This document shows positions 28,436 through 37,294 of a DNA stretch of 64,000 nt, one piece after another. The notes under the pieces are model-generated. The model did no database searches. It was not told the DNA's origin and saw only the letters and a list, made by a program, of their open reading frames with translations. The DNA is from Stenotrophomonas sp. 364 (lineage in GTDB: Bacteria; Pseudomonadota; Gammaproteobacteria; Xanthomonadales; Xanthomonadaceae). The position numbers and the translations under genes were made by a program. The first letter of the stretch is position 1; every line of letters starts with the position of its first letter. The stretch covers positions 1,156,001 to 1,220,000 of the forward strand of contig NZ_CP047135.1 of the NCBI RefSeq assembly GCF_009832905.1. The letters are read 5' to 3'.

Positions 28436-28547
28436 GGGTGGTTTGATGCGCTGGCGCGCGGCCTTTTACGGCAACGGCGTGAGCAACTGCAACTGCAACT
28501 GCAAAGTCAAAGTCAACGTCAACTGCAGCGCCGCGGTGCTGGCGGCT
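28436..28547. other. Linker with short tandem repeats before hairpin C
   Basis: No gene. GCAACT is repeated three times (about 28484-28501) and then degenerates to AAAGTC/AACGTC units up to about 28520, ending at the left arm of hairpin C. Confidence 0.6.
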
Positions 28548-28654
28548 GGGTCGGTGCGGGTGGGTTGGCGGGACACGCCGTGAATCCATCCCTGGAGGCT
28601 CGTGGGCGCCATCCATGGCGCCCAACGGTCCCGCCAACCCACCCGCACCAACCC
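28548..28654 (-). repeat. Long-hairpin element C
   Basis: Arms 28548-28574 and 28628-28654 pair over 27 positions; the only mismatch, C-A, is a G-U on the minus strand. On the minus strand the core folds into GGGCGCC-AUGGAU-GGCGCCC and UCC-AGGGAU-GGA. The core matches that of elements D and F more closely than A, B and E. Confidence 0.85.
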
Positions 28655-28980
28655 CCGACAGAGTGCGGGTGCGGTTGGGAGGGCAGTAGCCGGTGGCCAG
28701 TGGGCTATCGGTTTGCTATGGGGTGGTGGCTGGTTAATGGCCGGCAGTTGGCCGGCCGGCGGGTGGGTGGGGATATTGGGTGGTGGATTCACTGAGATAT
28801 GGGGGTAGAGCCGACCGTTGGTCGGCTGCTCCAAACCACCCAATACCCACTCCAATTCACAACCCATCTCCCCATCCAAACAACCCAAACAAGCCAACCG
28901 CACCAACCAACCAAGTCCCAATCAACAGCAAAAACACAGCCCCGCTGTTACCCATCCATCCGTTAGCGAAACAACGTCGG
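28655..28980. other. Spacer between hairpins C and D
   Basis: No gene. It contains a SMAG element (GTAG head at 28805, palindrome GCCGACC-GTT-GGTCGGC to about 28826), a short GGCCGGCAGTTGGCCGGCC dyad near 28741-28759, and a CAA/CCAA-rich low-complexity stretch at about 28875-28925. Confidence 0.7.
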
Positions 28981-29089
28981 GGCTGGCGGGCTTACCCCCT
29001 GCCGGGACCGTTGGGCGCCATGGATGGCGCCCACGAGCCCCCATGGATGGGTTTACGGCGTGTCCCGGCAGGGGGTAAGCCTGCCAGCC
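28981..29089 (+). repeat. Long-hairpin element D
   Basis: Arms 28981-29008 and 29062-29089 pair over 28 positions with one G-T wobble on the plus strand. Plus-strand core: GGGCGCC-AUGGAU-GGCGCCC and CCC-AUGGAU-GGG, i.e. both apical loops are identical. Arm sequence is unrelated to the other elements beyond the innermost GGGAC. Confidence 0.85.
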
Positions 29090-29164
29090 AGCACGTAAAC
29101 GCAAACAGCAAGGAAACCAGCTTTACGCTCTGCGCTTCACGCTTCGAAAAAACAAACACCCACA

Positions 29165-29192
29165 AAAAAACCCGACCGAAGCCGGGTTTTTT
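29165..29192 (-). terminator. Rho-independent terminator after tsf
   Basis: Minus-strand stem AAAACCCGGC/GTCGGGTTTT with a TTCG loop and a T-run. It lies about 50 nt after the tsf stop and ends the rpsB-tsf transcript. Confidence 0.85.
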
Positions 29193-29239
29193 CGTAGAAG
29201 CAGATCAATCCGCCATCACCGAAGCGACAGCGTGATGGA

Positions 29240-30118
29240 TCAGGCCAGACCGGCCTGCTTCATCACTTCGGCGGCGTAGTCTTCCACCACCTTCTCGATG
29301 CCTTCGCCAACGGCCAGACGCTTGAAGCCCACCACGTCCGCGCCGGCAGCCTTCAGCACCTGCTCGACCGACTGGTTGGTGTCCAGCACGTAAGGCTGGC
29401 CGTACAGCGTCACTTCGTTCACGATCTTGGCGATCTTGCCGCTGATGATCTTTTCCAGGATGTCGGCCGGCTTGGCCTTGTCCTTGTCGGTCATCTTGGC
29501 CAGCTCGATTTCCTTCTCCTTCGCAACGAACTCGGCCGGCACATCGGCCGCCTTGTTGTGCGGCGGGTTCATCGCAGCCACGTGCATGGCCAGACCACGG
29601 GCCAGCTCGGCGTCGCCGCCGGCCAGCTCAACCAGCACGCCGATGCGGCCGCCGTGCACGTAGGCAGCGACGTTGTTGGTCGATTCCAGACGCACGATGC
29701 GACGCACGTCGACCTTCTCGCCAACCTTGGCAATCACCGCGGCGCGGGCTTCTTCGATCGTCTCGCCGGTCGGCAGCTTGGCCGCCTTCAGCGCGTCGAT
29801 GTCGGCAGCACCCGAGCTCAGCGCGGTGGCGCCGACAGCCTTGGTGAAGTCCAGGAAGTTGCTGTCCTTGGCGACGAAGTCGGTTTCCGAGTTGACTTCC
29901 ACCAGCACGGCCTTGTTGCCGTCCTGTGCAGCCACGATGATGCCTTCGGCAGCCACGCGGTCAGCCTTCTTGTCGGCCTTGGCCAGGCCGGACTTGCGCA
30001 GCCATTCGGCCGAGGCGTCGATGTTGCCGCCGTTTTCGACGAGTGCCTTCTTGCACTCCATCATGCCGGCGCCAGTGCGCTCGCGCAGTTCCTTGACCAG
30101 GGAAGCAGTGATTTCCAC
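29240..30118 (-). CDS. tsf: Elongation factor Ts
   Basis: A 292-aa nucleotide exchange factor for EF-Tu. N-terminal UBA-like domain with [20 protein letters not shown] and ECKKAL; core with [16 protein letters not shown] (contact with EF-Tu) and [18 protein letters not shown]. It is 126 nt downstream of rpsB on the same strand; the two form the usual S2/EF-Ts operon. Confidence 0.98.
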   Translation of the reverse strand: MEITASLVKELRERTGAGMMECKKALVENGGNIDASAEWLRKSGLAKADKKADRVAAEGIIVAAQDGNKAVLVEVNSETDFVAKDSNFLDFTKAVGATALSSGAADIDALKAAKLPTGETIEEARAAVIAKVGEKVDVRRIVRLESTNNVAAYVHGGRIGVLVELAGGDAELARGLAMHVAAMNPPHNKAADVPAEFVAKEKEIELAKMTDKDKAKPADILEKIISGKIAKIVNEVTLYGQPYVLDTNQSVEQVLKAAGADVVGFKRLAVGEGIEKVVEDYAAEVMKQAGLA

Positions 30119-30244
30119 GGGATTTCCTCACGAAAGAAAGGGGTTGGGCCGGCATGGTGGCCGGCCCGTGTGACAGTGTCCTGTCGTCGCGCCATCGGCA
30201 GCGGACAGGAACGGTGGGCGCGTAACGCCCACCGTGGGCCTGGA

Positions 30245-31069
30245 TCAGGCCTGGGCTTCGCCAGCAGCCGGCGCGTCGGCGGCCGGAGCGGCAGCCTTCT
30301 TGGCCGGAGCGCGGCGGGCCGGCTTGGCTTCTTCGCCAGCAGCGGCTTCGCTGAACTCTTCTTCACGGACGGTGGCGGCGTGCGGCGCGGCAGCCTTGCC
30401 TTCCAGCACGGCGTCGGCGGCGGCACGGGCGTACAGCTGCACGGCACGGATGGCGTCGTCGTTGCCCGGGATCGCGTAGTCGACCAGTTCCGGGTTGTAG
30501 TTGGTATCCACCACGGCGATCACCGGGATGCCGAGCTTCTTGGCTTCCTTGATGGCGATGTCTTCGTGGCCGATATCGATGACGAAGATCGCGTCCGGCA
30601 GACGGTTCATGTCCTTGATGCCGCCCAGCGAGGCTTCCAGCTTGTCGCGCTCGCGACGCAGGCCCAGCACTTCGTGCTTGACCAGCTTGTCGAAGCTGCC
30701 GTCGGTTTCGCCGGCTTCCAGTTCCTTCAGGCGGGCAACCGACTGCTTCACGGTACGGAAGTTGGTCAGGGTGCCGCCCAGCCAACGCTGGTTCATGAAG
30801 GGCATGCCGCAACGCTCGGCTTCTTCACGGATCGACTCGCGGGCGCTGCGCTTGGTGCCCAGGAACAGGATGGTGCCGCGCTTCTGCGCAACGCTGGAAA
30901 TGAAGTTCATCGCGTCATTGAAGAGCGGAACGGTCTTTTCCAGGTTGATGATGTGGATCTTGCCGCGGGCGCCGAAGATGTACTGGCCCATCTTGGGGTT
31001 CCAGTAACGGGTCTGGTGGCCGAAGTGGACGCCGGCTTCCAGCATCTGACGCATGGTGACCTGAGGCAT
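30245..31069 (-). CDS. rpsB: 30S ribosomal protein S2
   Basis: A 274-aa protein. It starts [20 protein letters not shown] and carries the S2 marks [22 protein letters not shown] and [17 protein letters not shown] 31069 has CAGGAGT upstream; the longer frame to 31309 has no such site. Residues about 243-274 are an extra Ala/Lys/Arg-rich tail ([15 protein letters not shown]) beyond the E. coli length (241 aa). Confidence 0.98.
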   Translation of the reverse strand: MPQVTMRQMLEAGVHFGHQTRYWNPKMGQYIFGARGKIHIINLEKTVPLFNDAMNFISSVAQKRGTILFLGTKRSARESIREEAERCGMPFMNQRWLGGTLTNFRTVKQSVARLKELEAGETDGSFDKLVKHEVLGLRRERDKLEASLGGIKDMNRLPDAIFVIDIGHEDIAIKEAKKLGIPVIAVVDTNYNPELVDYAIPGNDDAIRAVQLYARAAADAVLEGKAAAPHAATVREEEFSEAAAGEEAKPARRAPAKKAAAPAADAPAAGEAQA

Positions 31070-31273
31070 TGCAGTAACTCCTGATAGGGAACCGGCCGCC
31101 ACGGGTGATAGAGGGCGGTCCGCCGCGAGGCGGATGGTTCCGGGGTTTGGCTTCCCTGTCGCTTCCGTGACCGAACTCCTTGCGGAGCACCCCGGCACGG
31201 ATATGGGCGGCAGGTGTGAATTCACCGGTGACGTCCGGTGTTGACGTATTCCCGCGCCAGGGCAGCAGGGATC
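31070..31273 (-). promoter_or_regulatory. rpsB leader, probable S2 autoregulatory region
   Basis: The rpsB promoter inferred at 31280-31309 implies a structured 5' leader of about 200 nt. Near the start codon GGAACC pairs with GGTTCC around two smaller hairpins (CCGCC-TCGC-GGCGG and GCC/GGC), just upstream of the Shine-Dalgarno. Ribosomal protein S2 is known to repress its own operon through such leaders in other gammaproteobacteria; that this leader does so is inferred. Confidence 0.5.
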
Positions 31274-31279
31274 CGGTCG

Positions 31280-31309
31280 ATTATAGCTCGGTGCCGGGGG
31301 CAGGCGCAA
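31280..31309 (-). promoter_or_regulatory. Likely rpsB-tsf promoter
   Basis: On the minus strand TTGCGC (31304-31309), an 18-bp spacer and a perfect TATAAT (31280-31285). It lies at the very 3' end of the pilus chaperone gene, so it probably serves rpsB-tsf independently of the pilus operon. Confidence 0.65.
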
Positions 31310-31979
31310 TCACGGCGGGAAGCAGGGCCTCGGCCGCATCGTTGAGCCGGGCCCGGAACCGGCCGCCGGCGTAACCATCCGGTCGCGGTGGGAGTTCCCA
31401 GCGGCGGGCACTGCGCGGGAGCACATAGCCGGCCAGGCCGTCGATCAGCGGTTGACGCCGCCCCTGGGCATCCACGAACACCAGGTCGGCCAGGCCGGCA
31501 TGGCCGTCGCCGTCATTATAGAGGTGCAGGCGTGGGGCCGACGGGCTGCCCTCGGTGCCGACCTGCAACCGCGGCACCGGCGGCACCGGCCGGTCCGGCT
31601 CCACGAACACCGGCAGCGAGTAACGTGCATCGCCGACGCCCGTGTCCGGGCTGATGACCAGTCGGTAGCCCTGCTGGACGGCGGCGGGCACGGCGCCGAG
31701 GCGGACCACGCGGACCCGCTGGCGCTGGCCCGGCGCGATCTCCAGCCGGGCAGGGCTTACCGCCAGGTCCGTAGCGGGCACCAGCTGTTCCTGGTCGCTC
31801 GCCTGTTCCCAGCGGTACAGCCGGGCCTGGCCGGACCAGGGCGCACCGTCCGGGTTGGTCAGCCACAGCTCGGCGTGGGCCGGACCGGCCGGGACCGACA
31901 CGCGCACCGGGCGGATCTCCAGGGCGTGGACGGACCACGCCGCCAGCACGCCGAGCGCGAGTGCCGCGGGCCGTCGCAT
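31281..31979 (-). CDS. Second periplasmic pilus chaperone, PapD type
   Basis: A 232-aa protein with a signal peptide ([20 protein letters not shown]). It has the two-domain immunoglobulin fold of pilus chaperones: [23 protein letters not shown] for strand [25 protein letters not shown] and YSLPVFVEP. It is the last gene of the pilus cluster; its ATG overlaps the stop of the interrupted small gene upstream (TGATG). Archaic pilus clusters usually have one chaperone; this one has two, and this copy is more divergent. Confidence 0.85.
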   Translation of the reverse strand: MRRPAALALGVLAAWSVHALEIRPVRVSVPAGPAHAELWLTNPDGAPWSGQARLYRWEQASDQEQLVPATDLAVSPARLEIAPGQRQRVRVVRLGAVPAAVQQGYRLVISPDTGVGDARYSLPVFVEPDRPVPPVPRLQVGTEGSPSAPRLHLYNDGDGHAGLADLVFVDAQGRRQPLIDGLAGYVLPRSARRWELPPRPDGYAGGRFRARLNDAAEALLPAVIAPAPGTEL

Positions 31980-32263
31980 CAGTACGTGACCGTGACCAGG
32001 GCCGGCTGCCCGGGGCGTGCTGCCTCGATGGTCGGGCTGAGGGCGGTCACCTGGGCCGGCACCGGCTGGCGGCCGTCGCTGCGCTGCTATGCGGGTCGGC
32101 AGGCGGGTTCGCCGGGCGTGCCGGGGCGGCTGCAGTCGGCGACGATCCGCACCCCGATCCGCAGCCCGGCGCTGCCGCCGGTGGCGGGGCGGGCAGTGGC
32201 GGACGATGCGGCGGCACACAGGGCCAGCAGGCCGGCCAAAGCGAAGGAGGGCGATCGCGGGGG
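31979..32263 (-). pseudogene. Small secreted pilus-cluster protein with in-frame TAG
   Basis: A coherent frame starts at ATG 32263 (signal peptide PPRSPSFALAGLLALCAAAS) and ends in the strand PALVTVTY, the usual last strand of spore-coat-U pilins, with its TGA overlapping the next chaperone start. It is broken by TAG at 32087-32089 between CRPA and QRSDG; one C-to-T change from CAG would explain it. At about 94 residues it is much shorter than a normal subunit. It could be an inactivated minor subunit or a decayed gene. A second in-frame ATG lies at 32275. Confidence 0.6.
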
Positions 32264-32340
32264 CATCGAACATCGCACGACGGGGGATGCGACCGTTAAC
32301 GGCCGTGATTGCAGCCGCTTGAATAGATGTGTCGACTAGT

Positions 32341-33390
32341 TCAATAAGTGATAGTGACGGTGATCACGTCGTTGTAGCTGCCCTGGGCCGGAATCGCGCC
32401 ACTGGTCGGCGGAGCCCGTCCGTACACCGTGAGCGTCTGCGCCGCGCCGTTGCCGGTGCCGGACTGGGTGTCGGTGTTGAGGGTGTTGCCCCAGCGCTGC
32501 GAGCGGGCCGGGTCGCGGTACAGCTCGTAGGGAATGTAGTAGACGCTGCTGTCCGGCGCGGTAAAGCGCATGCGCCGGGTGGTGCCCTGCGCGCTCTGCC
32601 CGTTGTCCAGGCCGATGCTGTAGGCGGTGCGGTTGATGCAGGTCAGGCCGATGGTGGAGGTGCGGTCCAGGTTGGCGGTGATCGCCCCGGCATTGCTGCC
32701 GAAATCCATGTCGGTGGTGACGTAGGTGCTGCACTGGGGCAGCACGTTGGCGCTGACGGTGAACGGGAAGGCGCTGTCGGCGGTCTTGTAGCCACTGACG
32801 CCACTGGCCGTGGTGCACAGCGCCGGCGGCTGCGCGGTGCCGATGATGCTCTCGTTGTAGGCGTATTCCAGGCTGACGTTGGCGGCGGTGAAGCTGCTGG
32901 CGAAGCTGCCGGCCGACAACACCTGCGCGGCCGGCACCTGCCCGTACACGGTGATGGTCTGGGCGCCGCTGCCGCCGGTAAGCAGGGGCACGCCGTAGCT
33001 GAGCGTGACCACCGCCGCGGGCGGCGTCCCGCCGGGCACCGCGCCCCATACGGTGGTGCGCCCCGCATTGGTGTACAGCTGGAAGGCCATCGGGTCGGCG
33101 CTGGCGTTGGTCATGCTGCGGGTCGGCAGCAGGGTGCTGCCGGTACTGCCGGTGCCGATCTTCAGGCAGGCGCGCACGCTGGCGCTGCCGAGGACGCTCA
33201 GTGCGGCGGTGGTGCAGGTGATGGTGAAGCTGGTCATGGCGTTGGTCGCGGTGGCGGCACCGTTGGTGATGGTGCCGAATGCCAGTGCGGTCGGCGCGGT
33301 GGCGGTGCAGGTGGTATCGGCGCGGGCCGGGGCGACAAGGCAGGCCAGTGCCAGTACCAGCGGCAGGGCGATCAACCGCACGGTGTTCAT
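32341..33390 (-). CDS. Csu-type pilus tip adhesin, two SCPU domains
   Basis: A 349-aa secreted protein (signal peptide MNTVRLIALPLVLALACLVA) with two spore-coat-U domains. Domain 1 runs about 25-185 (DTTCTATAPTALAFGTITNG; YTNAGRTTVWG), domain 2 about 200-349 (YVTTDMDFGSNAG; YELYRDPARSQRWG) and ends NDVITVTITY. Two-domain subunits cap archaic (Csu) pili and bind surfaces. ATG 33390 overlaps the usher stop (ATGA). Confidence 0.85.
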   Translation of the reverse strand: MNTVRLIALPLVLALACLVAPARADTTCTATAPTALAFGTITNGAATATNAMTSFTITCTTAALSVLGSASVRACLKIGTGSTGSTLLPTRSMTNASADPMAFQLYTNAGRTTVWGAVPGGTPPAAVVTLSYGVPLLTGGSGAQTITVYGQVPAAQVLSAGSFASSFTAANVSLEYAYNESIIGTAQPPALCTTASGVSGYKTADSAFPFTVSANVLPQCSTYVTTDMDFGSNAGAITANLDRTSTIGLTCINRTAYSIGLDNGQSAQGTTRRMRFTAPDSSVYYIPYELYRDPARSQRWGNTLNTDTQSGTGNGAAQTLTVYGRAPPTSGAIPAQGSYNDVITVTITY

Positions 33391-35735
33391 CGCGCCGGTA
33401 CCGGCAGGCAGCGCAGCGGGCCGATCCGCGTGGTGCCGGGCGAGGTGGGGGCCACGGCCGGGGCCAGCCGCACGCTGCAGCGGCCGTCCGGCAGCTGCAC
33501 CTGCAGGTCGGCCGGCAACGCCACGTCTTCCAGGTAGGTTTCGCCGTCGTAGCCCACGGTGGCGGTACGCCCGCCGGGCAGCAGCACGGTGCTGCCCACC
33601 GGCAGCGGCAGGCCGGCGGCATCCTGCAGCACCACGCTCCAGGCCAGGGTGCGGCGCAGGCCGAAGTCCACGCCCAGCCCGGCGCTCTGGCGCGGGGTGA
33701 CCCAGGCGTCCACGCGGTCGGCGCGCATGTCCGCGGGCAGGTCCAGGGTGTCGATCGAGAGCCGGTTGCGCTGCCAGGACAGCAGCGAGGTCACCAGCAG
33801 CAGGCCGTTGCGGTCGGTGCTGCCGATCAGACGGTTTTCCAGCCGCACCGGGATGCCGGGATGGCCGTCGGTGGAGACCAGCGCGAATGCATCGGTCACC
33901 TCGCGCGCGGCGAACAGGTGCCCGCCCATCCACACCAGGCTGCCGCTGGCGTTGGCATAGCCGTAATCGAAATCGCCCTGCCGCGAATAGCCCAGCGCGT
34001 AGCGGCCTACCCGGTTGAGCCAGCCCAGTTCGGCCAGCCCGCCTGCGCCATCGTCGCCACCGCGTGCCTGCACGCGCCAGCCAACCCCGCCCTGGCTGCC
34101 ATCGCCCGGCACCGGTTGGGACAGATCGGCCACGTAGGTCATGCGCTCGCCGTTGCGCTGCGCCGACACGCTGCTCTGTCGGTTGCGGCCGAGCGCGGCC
34201 GACACCGACAGGTAGGCGCTGCGGTCGTCGCTGTCGGACAAATTCTGGTTGAACGACAGGTAGGCCGACCAGCGCTCGCCGAAGCTGCGTGACCAGAACA
34301 GGCTGGCGTAACGGTTGTCATCGCCGTCGGGATAGCGCAGCCGCAGGTAGCTGGCGCTGAGCGAGCCGGCGCGCTCCAGGTTGATGCCGACGGTGGCCTG
34401 TTCGCTGATGTCCGGCGGCAACGCGTTCTGCAGCGCGCCCAGGTCGCGGTAGTCGCCATGGGTGCGCCGGGTGAGCAGGTTGAGGTTGAGGCGGCGGTTG
34501 TTCCAGCTGTATCCCAGCGAGTACTGGCCGCCCTGCAGGCCATCCATGCGGCTGTGCGCGTAGGCGGCGTTGAGTACGCCGGCGCCGCCCAGCAGCCACC
34601 AGCCACCGGCACCGCCATTGAACACTCCGCCGCCGCCTTCCAGATGCGCCTCGGCGGTGAAGCTGTCGCTGGCACCGTGGCGCCAGGTCGCGCTGCCGAT
34701 CACCGGCGATTCGTAGCCGAACGAGCGTATGCCGTAGTCGCGGCGCATCCGCCCCACACCCGCCGACCAGTCCGACAACCCCTTGGCCAGCAGCTGCTGG
34801 GCGCCGTAGAACGCGAAGTCCAGTGTCTGCATGCGGCCGAACGCGTCGGTGATGACCACCTGGGCGTTACCGGTGCCGCTGATGCCCGGTTGCGCGGCCA
34901 GCTGGAACGGGCCGACCGGGACCTCGCCGTTGTACTGGCGCAGGCCGTCCACATACAGCTCCACATTGGAGGGCACCACCGCCTCGCCGAGGAAGGTCGG
35001 GGTGGGAGTCAGCACGCGATAGGGTTGCAGGCCGTAGTTGCGTCCGACCTGTACGCCGCCCATGCGCACCGGTCGGCTCCAGTCGACGAAGCCGCTGTAG
35101 AAGTCGCCGACGGTCAGGGTGACGGCCGTATCGGGGAAATCCAGTCGCCATGCGGTATCCAGGCGCACGCTTTCCCCCCGCCACTGGCGGTCCTCCGGAT
35201 CCTGGTAGGTGCGCAGCAGCGCGCTGGATTCGAACACGCCGCGCCCGAGCCCGAACAGGCGCAGTTCGGTGGTCAGGGCGAGGTTGCCGCCGCCTTCGGT
35301 GTGGCTGCCGTACACGTCGTAGTTGAGCAGCGCGCCGGGGGATGCCGCGGCCGCCGGTGCGGTATCGGCCGGGCGCTCCAGCCGCGTGGTCGGTAGCGAC
35401 AGCTGCTCCAGCGGCACGTCGAGCGACAGCGTCTGCAGCCCCGCGTCGTAGCGCACCACCACGCCGCTGAGCAGGTCCAGCGCCACCGGTTCCTCGCCCC
35501 GGGCCGAAAAACCCAGTTGGCGCAGTGTCGCGGGCGAGGCCATCAACCGGCCCTGCAGTTCGGTGAAGGGCAGCAACCCGCGCGGGGCCTGGTTGAGGGT
35601 CACCTCCAGATACAGCGTCTGCGCAGCGGTGAGCGGCGTGGGCGGCGGCAGCAGGGCCTCGCCGGACACGCCAATGTCCGCGTCGGCCGCGTTCGCCGCG
35701 CACGGTGCCAGCGTCGCGGTGAGCAGCATCCGCAT
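33387..35735 (-). CDS. Outer membrane usher of Csu-type pilus
   Basis: A 782-aa fimbrial usher of the archaic class. The short signal region MRMLLTATLAPCAANAADAD is followed by an N-terminal chaperone-binding domain, a large barrel (about 130-640; GDFYSGFVDWSRPVRMGGVQ, LRQYNGEVPVGPFQL) with an inner plug, and C-terminal domains ending PLRCLPVPAR. ATG 35735 has TGAGG upstream and begins 7 nt after the chaperone stop; the longer open frame to 35993 is a shadow. Confidence 0.9.
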   Translation of the reverse strand: MRMLLTATLAPCAANAADADIGVSGEALLPPPTPLTAAQTLYLEVTLNQAPRGLLPFTELQGRLMASPATLRQLGFSARGEEPVALDLLSGVVVRYDAGLQTLSLDVPLEQLSLPTTRLERPADTAPAAAASPGALLNYDVYGSHTEGGGNLALTTELRLFGLGRGVFESSALLRTYQDPEDRQWRGESVRLDTAWRLDFPDTAVTLTVGDFYSGFVDWSRPVRMGGVQVGRNYGLQPYRVLTPTPTFLGEAVVPSNVELYVDGLRQYNGEVPVGPFQLAAQPGISGTGNAQVVITDAFGRMQTLDFAFYGAQQLLAKGLSDWSAGVGRMRRDYGIRSFGYESPVIGSATWRHGASDSFTAEAHLEGGGGVFNGGAGGWWLLGGAGVLNAAYAHSRMDGLQGGQYSLGYSWNNRRLNLNLLTRRTHGDYRDLGALQNALPPDISEQATVGINLERAGSLSASYLRLRYPDGDDNRYASLFWSRSFGERWSAYLSFNQNLSDSDDRSAYLSVSAALGRNRQSSVSAQRNGERMTYVADLSQPVPGDGSQGGVGWRVQARGGDDGAGGLAELGWLNRVGRYALGYSRQGDFDYGYANASGSLVWMGGHLFAAREVTDAFALVSTDGHPGIPVRLENRLIGSTDRNGLLLVTSLLSWQRNRLSIDTLDLPADMRADRVDAWVTPRQSAGLGVDFGLRRTLAWSVVLQDAAGLPLPVGSTVLLPGGRTATVGYDGETYLEDVALPADLQVQLPDGRCSVRLAPAVAPTSPGTTRIGPLRCLPVPAR

Positions 35736-35742
35736 GCAGGCC

Positions 35743-36489
35743 TCAGCGAGCCGCAGGCGCGACGGGCAGCGGCGTCTGGGCCGACTCGCCATTGATCTTC
35801 GCCGAGAACGTGGCGCCTGCCAGGCGGGCCGCCGGAACATCCAGCGGCCAGTGCATGGTTTGTCCGCCAAGCACATAGCCGAGCAGGCCGGGGTGCACGA
35901 TCTGCGGGCGATCCGCACTGCCCAGGCCGACATCGGCCAGTTGCGCGTAGCTGTTGCCGCTGTTGTGCACCTCAAGCGCCGGGCGCCCGTCATCCAGCCG
36001 CAGCAGACGGGCCTGCAGCGCGTGCTTGAGCGGGGCGTCGCCGGCGGGCTGGATGAACACCGGCATCGAATAGCGCAGCACGAACTGCATGCCGGTGCCC
36101 TGCGGCACCGCGCTGGGCAGTTCGTCCACCACCACCCGGTAAGCGCGTTGCGCGGCGGGCGGGGCAGGGTCGCTGCGCACCACCCGGATCAGCTGTTGCT
36201 GGCCGGCGGCCAGCGATTGCATGGGTGGGCTGACCTGCAGTTCCGTGGTGGGCAGAAGCTGGTCCTGGCCGCTGTCCTGGCGCCACTCGAACACCCGCAC
36301 CTGCACCTGGACCGGTGCGGTGCCGCTGTTGGTGAGCCACAGCGCGTCGGCGTTCTGGCGCGGCGTGAGCTGCAATGACGTAGGGGCGACCTGCAGGCTT
36401 GCGGCGGTGGCGCTCCCCATCAGCAGCCACCACCAGCCAAGGGCCGCGTACCCGAACCGCCACGGGCATCGCCCTGCGGAAATCGGCAT
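35743..36489 (-). CDS. Periplasmic pilus chaperone, PapD type
   Basis: A 248-aa protein with a signal sequence (FGYAALGWWWLLMGSATAA). Chaperone features: LQVAPTSLQLTPRQNADALW, the basic QQQLIRVVRSDP segment, QRAYRVVVDELP and LRYSMPVFIQP. It holds pilin subunits by donor-strand complementation on their way to the usher. It lies 11 nt after the pilin gene and 7 nt before the usher, the standard Csu order. Confidence 0.9.
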   Translation of the reverse strand: MPISAGRCPWRFGYAALGWWWLLMGSATAASLQVAPTSLQLTPRQNADALWLTNSGTAPVQVQVRVFEWRQDSGQDQLLPTTELQVSPPMQSLAAGQQQLIRVVRSDPAPPAAQRAYRVVVDELPSAVPQGTGMQFVLRYSMPVFIQPAGDAPLKHALQARLLRLDDGRPALEVHNSGNSYAQLADVGLGSADRPQIVHPGLLGYVLGGQTMHWPLDVPAARLAGATFSAKINGESAQTPLPVAPAAR

Positions 36490-36500
36490 GGCGCGGACCC

Positions 36501-37031
36501 TCAGTAGGTGATGGTGGCGGTGATGGTGTCCTGGTAGTTGCCCGCAGCGGCGTTGTTGACGCTGGGGTTGGCGATCTGCCCATAGACGTTCAGCGTCTGC
36601 GCCAGGCCGGTGCCGATGCCGATGCCGGCGGCCGTGTTGGTGCCGGTGGTGGCGCCCCACACGTTGGTGTGCGCGGCATCGCGGTAGAGCTGGTAGCCCA
36701 CGAAATTGTTGGCGGTCACGCTGGCGTCGGTGTTCTTCATGCGCCGGGTGGTCACGTCATTGGCGGTGCCGGCGTTGGCGCCTGCATTCAGGGCAACCGT
36801 GTACGGGGTCAGGGCCGAGCACTGGGCGGTGATGGTGCCCTGTGCGTTGGACGGGGCGGTGGCGGTGGACAGGGCCGAGCCAAAGTCCACGTCGGTGGCC
36901 GCTGCGGCGGTGATCGTGCACGCCTTGGTGATGATGATCTTGACGTTGAAGGTGGTGGTATCGGCCGCCAGGGCGGGCGCGGCGAGGCTGGCAACGGCCA
37001 GGCTGAGTACGGTAGTGCGGAGAAATCGCAT
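36501..37031 (-). CDS. Major pilin subunit, spore-coat-U domain
   Basis: A 176-aa pilin. Signal peptide MRFLRTTVLSLAVASLAAPA, cut after ALA, then ADTTTFNVKIIITKACTITA; SCPU marks QCSALTPYTVALNAG, YQLYRDAAHTNVWG and the last strand DTITATITY. ATG 37031 is preferred over ATG 37037 because AAGGAG is 7 nt from it but only 1 nt from the other. As the promoter-proximal gene it is probably the bulk pilin. Confidence 0.88.
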   Translation of the reverse strand: MRFLRTTVLSLAVASLAAPALAADTTTFNVKIIITKACTITAAAATDVDFGSALSTATAPSNAQGTITAQCSALTPYTVALNAGANAGTANDVTTRRMKNTDASVTANNFVGYQLYRDAAHTNVWGATTGTNTAAGIGIGTGLAQTLNVYGQIANPSVNNAAAGNYQDTITATITY

Positions 37032-37294
37032 GGGCATGCTCCTTGGACAACGGTCCTTGCTGAACAACACGATGCTGCCGGACTGCTACTGCTTCCTGTC
37101 CCGGTTATAGGTTCTATCTTGTTTCCGGACCGTGCAGATATGGCCCAATCAATGGCCGTTTTCGGCACAAGGTCGCGTTCTGCGATATGCATCACGCTTG
37201 TTCAGTTACCTGACCAGGGGTGGCCCAATCCCGGCTGTCCAGCGTTCCACCCGATCCCGTTCAGATTGGTCCCGGATCGGCGATAATGGGCGCC
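37032..37294. other. Divergent control region, pilus cluster and map
   Basis: No gene. Somewhat AT-richer than the flanks around 37090-37135. A TATAAC on the minus strand (37105-37110) might be a -10 for the pilus operon, but no -35 fits. No clear map promoter is seen. Confidence 0.35.

Noticed and set aside
32087..32089. Programmed TAG recoding (such as pyrrolysine)
   Set aside because: No sign of a recoding element or Pyl system; a point mutation is simpler.
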